In this document: positions 35,250 to 50,795 of the stretch, piece after piece
Layout: each line of letters opens with the position of its first letter
Numbering within the stretch: position 1 is the first letter of the stretch
NCBI GenBank assembly: GCA_039000515.1
Contig: JBCFYV010000001.1
Span: 60,632,234 to 60,696,233, forward strand
DNA: 64,000 nt
Direction of reading: 5' to 3'
From: Timema cristinae
Lineage: Eukaryota > Arthropoda > Insecta > Phasmatodea > Timematidae
The notes under the pieces: generated by a model
The model's database searches: none
Told to the model about the DNA's origin: nothing
Seen by the model: only the letters and a program-made list of their open reading frames with translations
Translations under genes and position numbers: made by a program

Positions 35250-37201
35250 TAATTTAAACATATCTTAGTTCAATTTTTTAATACAATCGTTTTAATATTA
35301 GAAAATAAAATTCTAAGAAGTTCGTGAAAAATACACCTGTTAATTTAATAGGATGAAAATATTAAACATGAACCAAAATTTGTTATTTCCTAGAAATATT
35401 TGTGATATGTGGTTTTCCAGTGGTGATGACGTCACGTCCGTCTTTGTCCACCATTGTTGACAGCAAGGTTCTTTAAGTAATGTGTTCCCCATTGTGAAAC
35501 TCACCCCAAGGCTGTCACGCCACGCCTTCTGTCTCGCATACCAATGTTAACACATATTGTCCAAACATAGTTCACATTCCTAACTCTACAACTGGGGGAC
35601 TAGAATAAAACATACAATCTTCCTTTATACCTTCAACAAGGATTCAACTAGAGACTCTCATATCAACATTATGTACGGATATTTAGCCTCACGTAACTAG
35701 CAATCAGAGGATTCATAAGCAGGAAAATATTCACAATATAATGAGTGTTTATCAATTAACCATTTATACTACACGATTGACCGTGATATCAAATACTGGA
35801 TTAACCGGGATATGAGTTGTGGCCAGAGCGCCACGTATCGCTTGGGTCGGTACGAGCTGAAGCCGTGTGTCGCTCGCATTTATTACTCATTCGCACCAAC
35901 TGATATTTTAAATACATCTGACAGAATCAAAAGCTTTGTCGCGAAGTTATAGTAACGGTTTACCCTTGAAGTTTGCCTAATCCAGAAAAAAAATTAGTCT
36001 AAACGTTTTAAATTCTGAGCTACCTTACAACCGTTGTACCGGCCGCCGCTCGTACCCAAATCACAAAATGCTGACTAGTTAAGTGCACCGTGAACTTAGA
36101 ATGAGGAACATTGTCCTGTGGAAACCTCTCGATTATTATTGTTCAGCTCAGTACTAGAAGCTATAAGTACTGAAATAAGCGCTCAATACTTAAGGTACAC
36201 TTAATTTAAGAAAATTAGAGCCGAGACTTTATGACATTTAATGTAATCACCCATTAAAATGCTGCCAGTTATAAATGTTAAAAGATAAATGTCAAAGAAT
36301 TAGATTGTGTAAGACTGTATTTTCAGTTTTAATTTTACACATTTTACTGAATTCTACATATTCTCGAATACATTACATACAATTACATATGTCGAGTTTT
36401 TTTAATCGTTATTTTAATTATATGACTTTCTTGAGGAAAATACATTTAAAGAATGTGACACTAATTTTCAGGCAACCTGTACTTGAATAAAGGAATGTAT
36501 CCAATGAATGGATGGCAGTGAGCAAAGTCCAAGTCAGGTATGTTGGATCATCAGAGATGATTTCAGTTGCCGTAACGTGGCTTTGAGTCTGACGTTTCTC
36601 GTGCTGTTAAAGGGAGAAAATGCGGTGTTGCCAGATAGTGCCCCAGCGCACGTGTCTCGCACGTAGTGTCAATTTGTAAACACCAACCGATGAGTTGTAA
36701 AAACAATAATTATTGGATCTGATTAGCTCATTTTCCCGTTATTATTTTGGTCGGGAAAAGAAATGGAATTCATTGCCAAGGCAAGGAACGAATGACGAAA
36801 AAGAAACAAAGAATTAACAAAAGAAAATATATATATTTAAAGTCTGTCAATATAATACGGTGAGTAAAACGACACAACTCGTTAAACACTATTGTAAGTG
36901 TTTATATTTAGAAAAAAAATTTACATTTACTTCCTTTAGAAATTTTCGACCATAAAATTGATATTTTGCTACATGTTTACTACATAAAAATCCGAGCTCT
37001 ACTAATCATGAACTCTCTATGAGCTATGAGCTATCCTTATATTTTGCACAAGAGCTTGAGATCATAATTGTAAATATGTTTTTAGCAGCTATTGACGGAA
37101 GAAAAGTGAGGCGTCAAAGTACATTGTTTACATACTTACTCTATAGGATAGCATTAGGAACACGAAAGCACTTTACCATACTTACAAAAGTACGCCACCT
37201 A
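35250..37201. other. No recognised gene
   Basis: A perfect CRE palindrome TGACGTCA lies at 35427-35434 but has no open frame nearby. Short open frames (36275-36490, 37019-37264) show no motif. Confidence 0.45.
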
Positions 37202-37430
37202 TCCATATTTCAAGTTAGTTATATCCATTCCCCCTCATTACTTCCTATTCCTATCTTGAGCTAGTTATACCCAGTCCACCTCATTACACCCTTTTCCTAT
37301 CTTGAGCTAGCTTTATCCAATCAACCTTATGGCACCCTTTCCCTGTCTTGAGATAGTTCTATCAAGTTCCCTTCATTACACCCTATCTCTATCTTGAGCT
37401 AGTTATATCCAGTCCACCTCATTACAACTT
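37202..37430 (+). repeat. 46-bp tandem repeat, about five diverged copies
   Basis: Units share CTATCTTGAGCTAGTTATA followed by CCAGTCCACCTCATTACACC. Differences between copies are frequent, so this is an old array. Confidence 0.75.
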
Positions 37431-38024
37431 ATTTCCTTCACATCCATTCTGATGTTATCTGATTCTTGATCTTCCCATTGAGTTTGCCATTCAATACTCT
37501 GAAAAAGATTACGATTAAAACTTTATATTGTCAAGCTTAATTCCTGACCTGAACATTTAAGTTAAAATTCAGAACAGGTATATTATGTGCCGACATCATA
37601 TTACACATAAGTTATCGGTAAAATCTATTATTTTGTGGTGAAATGAGGGTAGGGCTGAACGAATACTATACACACCTCCCTAAGATACAATTTACCAAAA
37701 ACTATTGCACATTTCATTTGCTATTTAATATTTATGTGTGATTGTAGAAATATGATCTTTGATGAAGGGTCTATTTGATATTTTGGTGACGTACACTATA
37801 TTTGGAGCCAACATATTACTGGCCACATTTTATTTATGTTCAAGCTTGATACAGATATCTACACACTCCTAATTAAGGGGTATTTTGAGTACATCTATTT
37901 AGGAAGTAGTATATTTATAGGTACTAGTAAATAGCAACTAGGGTGGAAGGAACGCATTCAAGTACTCTGCAAAGCTGAGAGAAAATGAGACATGCTTTGC
38001 TATCATAATTTTTGGTAGGAGAGG

Positions 38025-41000
38025 GGGTCCTTGTTCCTTGTTTGTATCGATAAAATGTTCACATTGTCTGTAGTAGTCCCTGTTTCTTGTCTGTATCGAT
38101 AATACGTTCACAGTGTGTTGTAGTAGTCCTTGTTCCTTGTCTGTATCAATAATATGTTCACATTGTCTGTAGTAGTCCCTGTTCCTTGTCTGTATCGATA
38201 ATATGTTCACATTGTCTGTAGTAGTCCCTGTTCCTTGTCTGTATCGATAATATGTTCACAGTGTGTTGTAGTAGTCCTTGTTCCTTGTTTGTATCGATAA
38301 TATGTTCACAGTGTGTTGTAGTAGTCACTGTTCCTTGTCTGTATCGATAATATGTTCACATTGTCTGTAGTAGTCCCTGTTCCTTGTCTGTATCGATAAT
38401 ATGTTCACATTGTCTGTAGTAGTCCCTGTTCCTTGTCTGTATCGATAATATGTTCACAGTGTGTTGTAGTAGTCCCTGTTTCTTGTCTGTATCGATAATA
38501 CGTTCACAGTGTGTTGTAGTAGTCCTTGTTCCTCGTTTGTATCGATAATACGTTCACAATGTGTTGTAGTAGTCCTGTTCTTGTCTGTATCGATAATACG
38601 TTCACAGTGTGTTGTAGTAGTCCCTGTTTCTTGTCTGTATCGATAATAGTTCACAGTGGTTGTAGTAGTCCTTGTTCCTCGTTTGTATCGATAATACGTT
38701 CACAATGTGTTGTAGTAGTCCCTGTTTCTTGTCTGTATCGATAATACGTTCACAGTGTGTTGTAGTAGTCCTTGTTCCTCGTTTGTATCGATAATATGTT
38801 CACAATTGTTGTAGTAGTCCTGTTCCTTGTCTGTATCGATAATATGTTCACAGTGTGTTGTAGTAGTCCCTGTTCCTTGTCTGTATCGATAATATGTTCA
38901 CATTGTTGTAGTAGTCCCTGTTCCTTGTTTGTATCGATAATATGTTCACAGTGTGTTGTAGTAGTCCTTGTTCCTTGTTTGTATCGATAATACGTTCCAC
39001 AGTGTGTTGTAGTAAACCTTGTTCCTTGTTTGTATCGATAATACGTTCACATTGTGTTGTAGTAGTCCTTGTTCCTTGTCTGTATCGATAATAGTTCACA
39101 GTGTGTTGTAGTAGTCCTTGTTCCTTGTTTGTATCGATAATTCGTTCACAGTGTGTTGTAGTAGTCCATGTTCCTTGTTTGTATCGATAATAGTTCACAA
39201 TGTGTTGTAGTAGTCCTTGTTCCTTGTTTGTATCGATAATACGTTCACAGTGTGTTGTAGTAGTCCTTGTTCCTTGTTTGTATCGATAATACGTTCACAG
39301 TGTGTTGTAGTAGTCCTTGTTCCTTGTTTGTATCGATAATACGTTCACATGTGTTGTAGTAGTCCTTGTTCCTTGTCTGTATTGATAATACGTTCACAAT
39401 GTGTTGTAGTAGTCCTTGTTCCTTGTTTGTATCGATAATACGTTCACAGTGTGTTGTAGTAGTCCTTGTTCCTTGTCTGTATCGATAATATGTTCACAGT
39501 GTGTTGTAGTAGTCCCTTGTTCCTTGTTTGTATCGATAATATGTTCACATGTTTGTAGTAGTCCCTGTTCCTGTTCTGTATCGATAATATGTTCACAGTG
39601 TGTTGTAGTAGTCCCTGTTCCTTGTTCTGTATCGATAATACGTTCACAGTGTGTTGTAGTAGTCCTTGTTCCTCGTTTGTATCGATAATACGTTCACAAT
39701 GTGTTGTAGTAGTCCCTGTTTCTTGTCTGTATCGATAATACGTTCACAGTGTGTTGTAGTAGTCCCTGTTTCTTGTCTGTATCGATAATATCGTTCACAG
39801 TGTGTTGTAGTAGTCCTTGTTCCTCGTTTGTATCGATAATACGTTCACAAGTGTGTTGTAGTAGTCCCTGTTTCTTGTCTGTATCGATAATACGTTCACA
39901 GTGTGTTGTAGTAGTCCTTGTTCCTCGTTTGTATCGATAATAGTTCACATTGTCTGTAGTAGTCCCTGTTCCTTGTTCTGTATCGATAATATGTTCACAG
40001 TGTGTTGTAGTAGACCCTGTTCCTTGTCTGTATCGATAATATGTTCACATTGTCTGTTGTAGTAGTCCCTGTTCCTTGTTTGTATCGATAATATTTCACA
40101 GTGTGTTGTAGTAGTCCTTGTTCCTTGTTTGTATCGATAATACGTCCACAGTGTGTTGTAGTAGTCCTTGTTCCTTGTTTGTATCGATAATACGTTCACA
40201 ATGTGTTGTAGTAGTCCTTGTTCCTTGTTTGTATCGATAATACGTTCACAGTGTGTTGTAGTAGTCCTTGTTCCTTGTTTGTATCGATAATTCGTTCAAA
40301 GTGTGTTGTAGTAGTCCATGTTCCTTGTTTGTATCGATAATATGTTCACAATGTGTTGTAGTAGTCCTTGTTCCTTGTTTGTATCGATAATATCGTTCAC
40401 AGTGTGTTGTAGTAGTCCTTGTTCCTTGTTTGTATCGATAATACGTTCACAGTGTGTTGTAGTAGTCCTTGTTCCTTGTTTGTATCGATAATACGTTCAC
40501 AATGTGTTGTAGTATCCTTGTTCCTTGTTTGTATCGATAATACGTTCACAGTGTGTTGTAGTATCCTGTTCCTTGTTTGTATCGATAATACGTTCACAGT
40601 GTGTTGTAGTAGTCCTTGTTCCTTGTTTGTATCGATAATACGTTCACAATGTGTTGTAGTAGTCCTTGTTCCTTTTCTGTATGATAATACGTTCACAGTT
40701 GTGTTGTAGTAGTCCTTGTTCCTTGTTTGTATCGATAATATGTTCACAGTGTGTTGTAGTAGTCCTTGTTCCTTGTCTGTATCGATAATATGTTCACAGT
40801 GTGTTGTAGTAGTCCTTGTTCCTTGTTGTATCGATAATATGTTCACAGTGTTGTTGTAGTAGTCCTTGTTCCTTGTTTGTATCGATAATATGTTCACAGT
40901 GTGTTGTAGTAGTCCTTGTTCCTTGTTTGTATCGATAATAGTTCACATGGTGTTGTAGTATTCCTTGTTCCTTGTCTTGTTATTGATAATACGTTCACAT

Positions 41001-42477
41001 GTGTTGTAGTAGTCCTTGTTCCTTGTTTGTATCGATAATATGTTCACAGTGTGTTGTAGTAGTCCTTGTTCCTTGTTGTATCGATATTTCAAGTGTGTTG
41101 TAGTAGCAGTTCTTGTTTGTATCGATATGTTCACAGTGTGTTGTAGTAGTCCTTGTTCCTTGTTTGTATCGATAATAGTTCACAGTGTGTTGTAGTAGTC
41201 CTTGTTCCTTGTTTGTATCGATAATATGTTCACAGTGTTTGTAGTAGTCCTTGTTCTTGTCTGTATTGATAATACGTTCACAGTGTGTTGTAGTAGTCCT
41301 TGTTCCTTGTTTGTATCGATAATATGTTCACAGTGTGTTGTAGTAGTCCTTGTTCCTTGTTTGTATCGATAATACGTTCACAGTGTGTTGTAGTAGTCCT
41401 TGTTCCTTGTTTGTATCGATAATACGTTCACAGTGTGTTGTAGTAGTCCTTGTTCCTTGTTTGTATCGATAATATGTTCACAGTGTGTTGTAGTAGTCCT
41501 TGTTCCTTGTTTGTATCGATAATATGTTCACAGTGTGTTGTAGTAGTCCTTGTTCCTTGTTTGTATCGATAATATGTTCACAGTGTGTTGTAGTAGTCCT
41601 TGTTCCTTGTCTGTATCGATAATATGTTCACAGTGTGTTGTAGTAGTCCTTGTTCCTTGTTTGTATCGATAATATGTTCACCGTGTGTTGTAGTAGTCCT
41701 TGTTCTTTGTCTGTATTGATAATACGTTCACAATGTGTTGTAGTAGTCCTTGTTCCTTGTTTGTATCGATAATACGTTCACAGTGTGTTGTAGTAGTCCT
41801 TGTTCCTTGTTTGTATCGATAATATGTTCACAGTGTGTTGTAGTAGTCCTTGTTTGTATCGATAATATGTTCACAGTGTGTTGTAGTAGTCCTTGTTCCT
41901 TGTCTGTATCGATAATATGTTCACAGTGTGTTGTAGTAGTCCTTGTTCCTTGTTTGTATCGATAATACGTTCACAGTGTGTTGTAGTAGTCCTTGTTCCT
42001 TGTTTGTATCGATAATATGTTCACAGTGTGTTGTAGTAGTCCTTGTTCCTTGTTTGTATCGATAATATGTTCACAGTGTGTTGTAGTAGTCCTTGTTCCT
42101 TGTCTGTATTGATAATACGTTCACAATGTGTTGTAGTAGTCCTTGTTCCTTGTTTGTATCGATAATATGTTCACAGTGTGTTGTAGTAGTCCTTGTTCCT
42201 TGTCTGTATCGATAATACGTTCACAGTGTGTTGTAGTAGTCCTTGTTCCTTGTTTGTATCGATAATACGTTCACAATGTGTTGTAGTAGTCCTTGTTCCT
42301 TGTCTGTATCGATAATATGTTCACAGTGTGTTGTAGTAGTCCTTGTTCCTTGTCTGTATCGATAATATGTTCACAGTGTGTTGTAGTAGTCCTTGTTCCT
42401 TGTTTGTATCGATAATATGTTCACAGTGTGTTGTAGTAGTCCTTGTTCTTTGTCTGTATCGATAATACGTTCACAGT
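38025..42477 (+). repeat. Minisatellite, 50-bp unit, about 89 copies
   Basis: The unit reads CCTTGTTCCTTGTTTGTATC, GATAATATGTTCACAGTGTG, TTGTAGTAGT. Main variants are TTTGT/TCTGT, ATATGTT/ATACGTT, CAGTGTG/CAATGTG and, at the left end, CATTGTCTGTAGT. Every unit carries a TATCGATA palindrome. Length changes of one or two bases cluster at 38560-41230, while 41280-42470 is very regular. Short open frames on both strands (LSIQTRNKDYYNT on minus, SPCSLFVSIICSQ on plus) follow from the repeat and are not genes. Confidence 0.97.
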
Positions 42478-42844
42478 AGATATATGGTAACTTTTCCTAG
42501 CTATCAGATACCCCCTTTCCTTCCGTAGATGCCCCATATACAGTGTGATTTGTAATTGTATAACTTACAATATGGCGGTGCAGTGGAATCTACACTGAAA
42601 AAGAAACTAAAAATGTAATAACAACATATTACCGGGACCGTATTGTTATTCAGATATAGCAACATGTCGCGGTAGTATTGCGCATGCGTCGTTCGTCGTG
42701 CTGGAGACATGGAACGTCACACTTAGTTAATTTATGTGATTGAAAGTGGCCAGTACTATGTAATGTTTCTGACCTGCCCCTAAAGAATATTGTAATGCAA
42801 TAGATTTGACCCTAAGGAGTATTTGAAAGCATTGACCATTTATC

Positions 42845-43545
42845 ATTCTAATTATTTATATATTCAAAAATATTTTACATATAATTAAACATATTTTACT
42901 TTATTTAAATTGTACAACCTATTACGTGGCGCTTAAATCACGTCTTCCTCTAAATTATTTACTAGTTAGTTCGCGCCTCGAGGTACGATGGCAGCATCTA
43001 CTGGAGCTAAACTTAAGAAATGTTAACGTCTTTTAACGTAATCCAGACAAGTTAAGATCTTTTAAAGTAATTTCCTCTTCGAGAAGATTCCACAAGCAAT
43101 AGGTATTTTTGTTCTGAGTTTGTAGGTGTGTAATTTACCGTTAGAAAGGTTCCTTCGAGAAGCTTCAATTGAACTCAGATATATGTGACTTTTTGAAACG
43201 TCGTATTTTACTGTGCAATCAGTCGTGGTCTTGAATGGACGTGCTTTAAGCGATCGGTAATTATAAGTTGCTAGGCCCTCGACATGATCGTGTTTCGATT
43301 AGAATATTAATACCAATATGTTTTCAATTTAAGGAATAAATAGATATCAAACTTTATGTGATATATTATCATTTATTAAAGTCTAATGATAAGGAACGAG
43401 GCATTATAAGTAAAGCACATAGTTGCGTAATAGAAACGATGATTTACGGAGTGACTCTTAAATGATTCTGTTATGTAATATAACAAATAGCATTCTAACG
43501 TGGGGAGGAGAAATATAACAAATGACGTCCAACGAGGGGCTGAAA
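42845..43545 (+). repeat. LTR-like direct repeat, copy 1
   Basis: Shared blocks with copy 2 include TTTATTTAAATT.TA.AA.C, ATTA..TGGCGCTTAAA.CAC at 42921, GAAG.TTCCA.AAGCAATAG, and CCAACGAGGGGCT at 43529, in the same order. It is followed by primer-site-like motifs such as CCCAATCACGGGGC (about 43567). Confidence 0.5.
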
Positions 43546-43689
43546 AGAAGTATAACAAATGACTCCCAATCACGGGGCTATTATACGTCAATAAAAAGAG
43601 AAGTATAGCAAATGGCGATACAACGTGGGGGTTAATATGCAACTATTAACACTTGCCACGAACACGTAACGTAACAATATGTGAGAGCA

Positions 43690-44300
43690 TTGACAATAAT
43701 ATCGTCCTAATTTTATAAACGTATCTTATTTTATTTAAATTATATAATCTATTAAATGGCGCTTAAAGCACTTCTTCTAAGAAGGCACAAGAGCCATTGT
43801 CAATGACGTCAGAGTGCATGACGTAGGACCAGTAGAGTCAGAAGGAGAATTTAAGGTATCTTATAAGGAAAATAAATTTACTTCCTTTCCTAAAAAGAAC
43901 AATATGCATTTCTAAACGGTAATTTGAGCCAGATTCTTGTTCTCGAACATTCTACCTCCATCCATATGTTTTATTTTTCTATTTTATTTTTCTATACAGA
44001 AGCTTCTGGAAGCTTCCATGAGCAATAGATATATGCGAAAGATGGGGCAACAGAAACTCACTAGGAGTGCAGTCCTTGATGTAGTCGGACTGTAGCTCCT
44101 GTCCGCGATCCCTACGATCGAGCTATCGGCTGCATACGAAGTTTGTCAACGACATGATTTGTTTTCTCTTGAAATAAATTAAACATAGATTTTGAATTAA
44201 AAGAATGTCAACTTTATAAATGTGTATTTATTACATAATATAGTAAAACGTGGCCCAACGAGGGGCTAGTGATATGAACGAGTGAGATAAATAAACCTTA
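43690..44300 (+). repeat. LTR-like direct repeat, copy 2
   Basis: It repeats the blocks of copy 1 with an offset of 830 bp at GGCGCTTAAA (43758) and 726 bp at CCAACGAGGGGCT (44255). It contains a CRE palindrome TGACGTCA at about 43805. No gag or pol lies between the copies, so these may be two solo LTRs with leader sequence, or an internally deleted element. Confidence 0.5.
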
Positions 44301-44549
44301 TTCTTTTATAAACCTTATAAAAAGGCTTCCAATCGCGTGGCAATCAAACCACATTAGTTCACAATTCATCAATTAGTGCCTAAACCAGGACAATTCAAAT
44401 AAACCATAATTACAAGAAGAAAAAGATCTTCAACTATGTGGGACCAAAACACAAACTAGAAACTAATCGTTTGATTTGGATTTACGGCGAAGCGTGAAAG
44501 AATTCCTCTGCTCATATTAAGTTGCACGTTTTCCTGTCCGATGACAGCA

Positions 44550-45136
44550 AACTACAAGGACATTTGTAGCACCGAATAGTTGCATAAGGTAAACCGATTG
44601 TTTTGCACCTGTGATAGTCAACGATGGCAGATCGCGACTTTACAGGACCGTTGCAGTGGAAGAGGCTGTTCTGCAATCTGTGGAACACTACCGGATACAG
44701 GTACACGGTGATTAGCTGCACGTCATCACCTGTCACAGTCGTCCGTGTGGAGAACAACACATGGCCGTTTATGATCCGACCCCTTCCATTTGCAATCCAT
44801 GCAGGAGTTGGACAAAGCTCTCAATTTTGAACGCTGTAAAACATTCTGCGAACGGCTGCTGCGCCACCACAATACAGCTTCACAATTCCTCATCAGTGTA
44901 CTGACAATGAATGAAGCAACATTTACCAGAAATTTCAGAGTCAATCTCCACAACCAGTACATTTAGGCAGACAGAAATCGAAATGCCAGCCAATATCAAT
45001 TCCCCATCAACGTTTGGGTGAGATTTATGGGTGATATTCTACTTGGACTGTATGAAATACCTCCACTACTACGACATGAAAACTACTTACACTTTCTCCA
45101 CACCGTTCTCCTCTTACTACTGGAGGACGTTCCACT
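44550..45136 (+). pseudogene. DDE transposase relic, N-terminal and central part
   Basis: Blocks in shifting frames give VEEAVLQSVE and ARHHLSQSSVWRTTHGRL (helix-turn-helix region), then from about 44792 one long frame with FHLQSMQELDKALNFERCKT, the catalytic-core start SVLTMNEATFTRNF, and [19 protein letters not shown], breaking off in LLLEDVPL at the insertion. In the family the first catalytic aspartate sits in the TDEATF motif; here the codon at 44910-44912 is AAT (Asn), so the enzyme would be inactive even with the frame repaired. A TAG lies in the frame near 44964. It continues after the insertion at 46684. Confidence 0.75.
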
Positions 45137-46683
<1,547 letters not shown>

Positions 46684-46820
46684 GTCCCGCTGCCAACGCA
46701 CCTGAACATGTGGCGGCTGCTTCAAGATTGAGCCTCTCCCTGCACATCACGACTGTGCAGTGAGACGCCATTTGGACGAATACTATCCCAGGCGATGGCT
46801 TGGTAACAACGGGCCTGTTG
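46684..46820 (+). pseudogene. DDE transposase relic, C-terminal continuation
   Basis: After the insertion, a frame reads HHDCAVRRHLDEYYPRRWLG, matching the QHDG...YLDETFPGRWIGRGGP region of the family, with the second catalytic aspartate codon at about 46751. The usual WPARSPDL motif is no longer recognisable. The right terminal repeat of the parent transposon follows within 50 bp. Confidence 0.7.
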
Positions 46821-47068
46821 GCGATAAAGAAGTGGTCCCGGAAATATGTTTTTATGAAGCTTTTAAGTTCTTTTTCAGTGTAGATTCCACTGCACCACTT
46901 TATTATATACAGTTACAAATCATCCTGTATATATAGAGACACGTTGAAATAGCTTTAGAAGTATTATTGGATGCATATATAATATGTTTTCTAAAAGTAG
47001 AATAGTTTTATAAGCCACGTGAGATTAATTATTAATTTTATGTAACCATACAGTTATTGTAAAGGTAT

Positions 47069-47440
47069 AAACCGGTTCCGTGGTATAGTGGTCAGAACTC
47101 TTGACCTCCAATATAGAAGTCCCGGCTGTTTCTGTGAATATTATTCCGAGATGAGAATCATCCCAAAGGTTCATCAGGTTCTGGTTAGTTAGAGATAATT
47201 TAGGTTAATAGTTTCTACTGGTTCCATACCTTCATATTAACTATCATCATCACCTTATCTCCAATGGAAAGAATGTAAGATGAGTACATTGGGGCATCCC
47301 CTGGGTAACGGTACATAAGTACCGGCCCATCATCCCACAAACTGGGCTGCGAGTGATGTAGAAGTGAATATACTAAAACAAGTTAATGGCACAAGGTCAC
47401 ATGTTGGGACACACTTCACTTATAAATAAAAATATTAAAA
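47069..47440 (+). mobile_element. tRNA-derived SINE, family 3
   Basis: CCGTGGTATAGTGGTCAGAA gives an A box like those of tRNA-Gly or tRNA-Asp. The B-box region (AGTCCCGGCTGTTTCTG) is damaged. An unrelated body follows (CATCCCCTGGGTAACGGTAC, ACTGGGCTGCGAGTGATGTA) and ends in an A-rich tail. It shares neither body nor tail with families 1 and 2. Confidence 0.6.
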
Positions 47441-48350
<910 letters not shown>

Positions 48351-49828
48351 TAACTTTATGTAAAAAAAATTATGTAAAAAAAGTTGCAAAGGAAAAGGGG
48401 AATTTACACACTATTTTACTATGCTGTTTTGCTTGAACAAGCCAGCCGCCTCTAACATAACGAGTGTGAGATTTTTTTTGTTTGTTTTCAATTTAAATAG
48501 GATTGTCATATTTTTCTCACATTCCCCATACAGGAAGGCGGCTTTAGAGCAAGTATGCTAAAGAAAAAAATACTTCATTCTCCACAAGCTAGATGGAACT
48601 GCCTTCACTTTCAAAGACGATATTATTTAATTTTTCAAAAATATACAGACAGGCGCTCTGAAAATATATAACTCATGAACGGTAACACCCCTGGCTTTGT
48701 TAAATGGTTTGGAAATTGTACTTTCTTTTTTGGACAAATTTTTACTTTAAAATAATGCATCACGTTTATGTATTATTTAATTAACTACCAGTTCAACAAG
48801 CCGATCAAGTGAGAATTCATTATGCTATTGGCGACTTTGAAGAGATTATAATCAAAATTAGAAATAAGTTACCCTCTGTCTTTGATAGGAGGAAAGAATT
48901 TAGATGCTCTCAGAAGGACCTACATCTATAAAGATGAGAATTAAAATGTACCGGCAAAGTAGGTGTGTTGTATTTAGACTTTAAGATCACTTTGGACTCA
49001 AAGAAATTGAAAAAGCAATACAAATTCTTGTAACTATAGCTGTGAGTATTTTGTAAAGTGAGTGGTGTTTTTCAATTGTGAAGTTAATAAAAACCTACTT
49101 AAAAATCACCATTAGTGAAGACAGATTAAATGCTTTCGCCATGTTTTCTATAAAACTGTCATTGATTCGCGATATATCAGACTTTAACGAACTTGTAATA
49201 AAACAATAATTAATTTCGGACAAAAACCAAAGATTATATTTTTCTTTCAAACGATAAATTTACTGATTAACTAATTATTGTATTATATAGTATGTATAGT
49301 GCACAATATAGTTTTAATAACTATTTATATATTATTGTGTTTACAGGTGAGTGTTTATGTGTGTATTTCAAGATGGGCATTCTTCTACTTCAAACTAAAT
49401 TAATTTTTATGTATTTTTTTTAAACTTTTACTAACTTTGTAGTTTTTAAGTTAAATACAGGATGGTAATTATAAGTTTGGTATAAGCTAAGCTGTAGTAA
49501 ACATGATCTGACAATTATAAGGTTTGCTCACGGGCCGTTACTGTGACTAGTAATATACGAGTATTTTAGAGCATATTCGACCTTCACCGCCCATGATCTG
49601 TCTGTGCGCGCCACACCCTTCATGTTGACCAAACAAGGCAAGGTCCAACTTCTGGTTTCCAAACCACTTTCAAGCCACCAGACTGAGAGTGAAACTTGGA
49701 ATATCAGCATCATCGAAACCAACATAGGTTTCATATTTCCACAGATTACAACTTTGTATTGCTTTTGAGCGGTAAATATCACTTATTTTTGATCCATTTA
49801 ATGTAAATTTGATAAATAGCTCATCTTG
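48351..49828. other. No recognised gene
   Basis: AT-rich. A minus-strand frame at 49528-49782 lies in a less AT-rich island, but I recognise no domain in it. Confidence 0.45.
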
Positions 49829-49978
49829 GCTCGGATCCCACGTTAAACTGTAGGTCCTCTATTTCACCTCACAATCACCCTACCATAACACATCGGCGTA
49901 ATTGCGTATAACCCGAACGAGTAGTAAGACGTGGTGCTAATAATAATAAAATAAATAATAATAATAATAATAATAATC
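49829..49978 (+). mobile_element. tRNA-derived SINE, family 1, 5'-truncated
   Basis: It contains the body and tail only: CTCGGATCCCACGTTAAACTG, ATAACCCGAACGAGTAGTAA and a (TAA)n-like end. 5' truncation is usual for LINE-driven insertions. Confidence 0.8.
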
Positions 49979-49984
49979 AATCAA

Positions 49985-50470
49985 TCATCATTGTTTATTT
50001 AGGATTTAAAAGAAAAATTACATAGATTAGTTTTTGATACAATCCCGAAGTACCTAAAGGTACATCTTCAGGTCTTGTAGTTAAATAAATATTTAAAAAA
50101 TAGTAAAAATTGTAATAATAAGATAATTAAAAAACACAAATATTTACACATAACATAACATTTCCACTAAAAAATATTTACATTGTTTTTTGAAGCATGC
50201 CTTGAAGTATCCAGTCTTTAATTTTATTTTTCGCTATATTTATTTCAGGGATTTCTCGGAGTGTTGGTGGTAGCAAATTAAACAATTTGGGAATGGTACA
50301 TCTCAGTTCCTGTTTACCATAATAATTAGAGTATTGGGCGATTGTATACACTTCTTTGTTAGAAATTGAACAGGTGTTAAGGGAATGGGTTTTTATTTGC
50401 TTGTATTTATTGGAATGGTATATCCTATCAAGAGGCTGTACTAATATAATTGGTTAAGAAGTAGAATTTT
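49985..50470 (-). pseudogene. 3' end of a non-LTR retrotransposon ORF2
   Basis: The minus strand encodes a C-terminal segment with KTHSLNTCSISNKE, YYGKQELRCTIPKLFNLLPP and KNKIKDWILQGMLQKTM before a stop near 50189. The pattern, a short conserved block of R-x-x-IPxLxNxLP then a FK-like basic helix, is usual at the end of jockey/CR1/RTE reverse-transcriptase ORFs. The reverse transcriptase domain itself is not here, so it is a 5'-truncated copy. The 3' untranslated part runs down to about 49985, next to the SINE tail. Confidence 0.55.
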
Positions 50471-50795
50471 ATGTTGAATGTATGTCTGTTTGTTAGCATT
50501 TTTGGTACCAAATATAATTTTCAAGATCTTTTCTTGTAAATGCGAAATTTTTCTGAGTCAAAAATAGGGTTTTAAATTATTATTTAGCCACCAATTACAT
50601 TATAAGATATAAGTCAAAGGATGAATCTTTATTATCAACTGGAAACTTAATCCGAACCCCAAGAAGGAGAAAAGATGTCATTGTAGGAAAAACATTTTTA
50701 GATGTTCCTAGGAGTTTCTGTTTATAGTAGCCTGTTTATTTGTAACAAACATGGGTCTTCAAACACCTGGCGAGTTCCATATTGGTTGTCTAGAG
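50471..50795. other. No recognised gene
   Basis: AT-rich flank of the LINE fragment; no further reverse-transcriptase motif found. Confidence 0.4.

Noticed and set aside
35427..35434. CRE site TGACGTCA as a host promoter
   Set aside because: No open frame, TATA or initiator context nearby; an 8-mer alone is weak evidence.
37938..42477. Open frames on both strands of the 50-bp array
   Set aside because: They are short, periodic and shift with every indel; products of the repeat unit.
49528..49782. Minus-strand 84-codon frame as a gene
   Set aside because: No domain or relatives recognised and no neighbouring coding blocks; left as unassigned.
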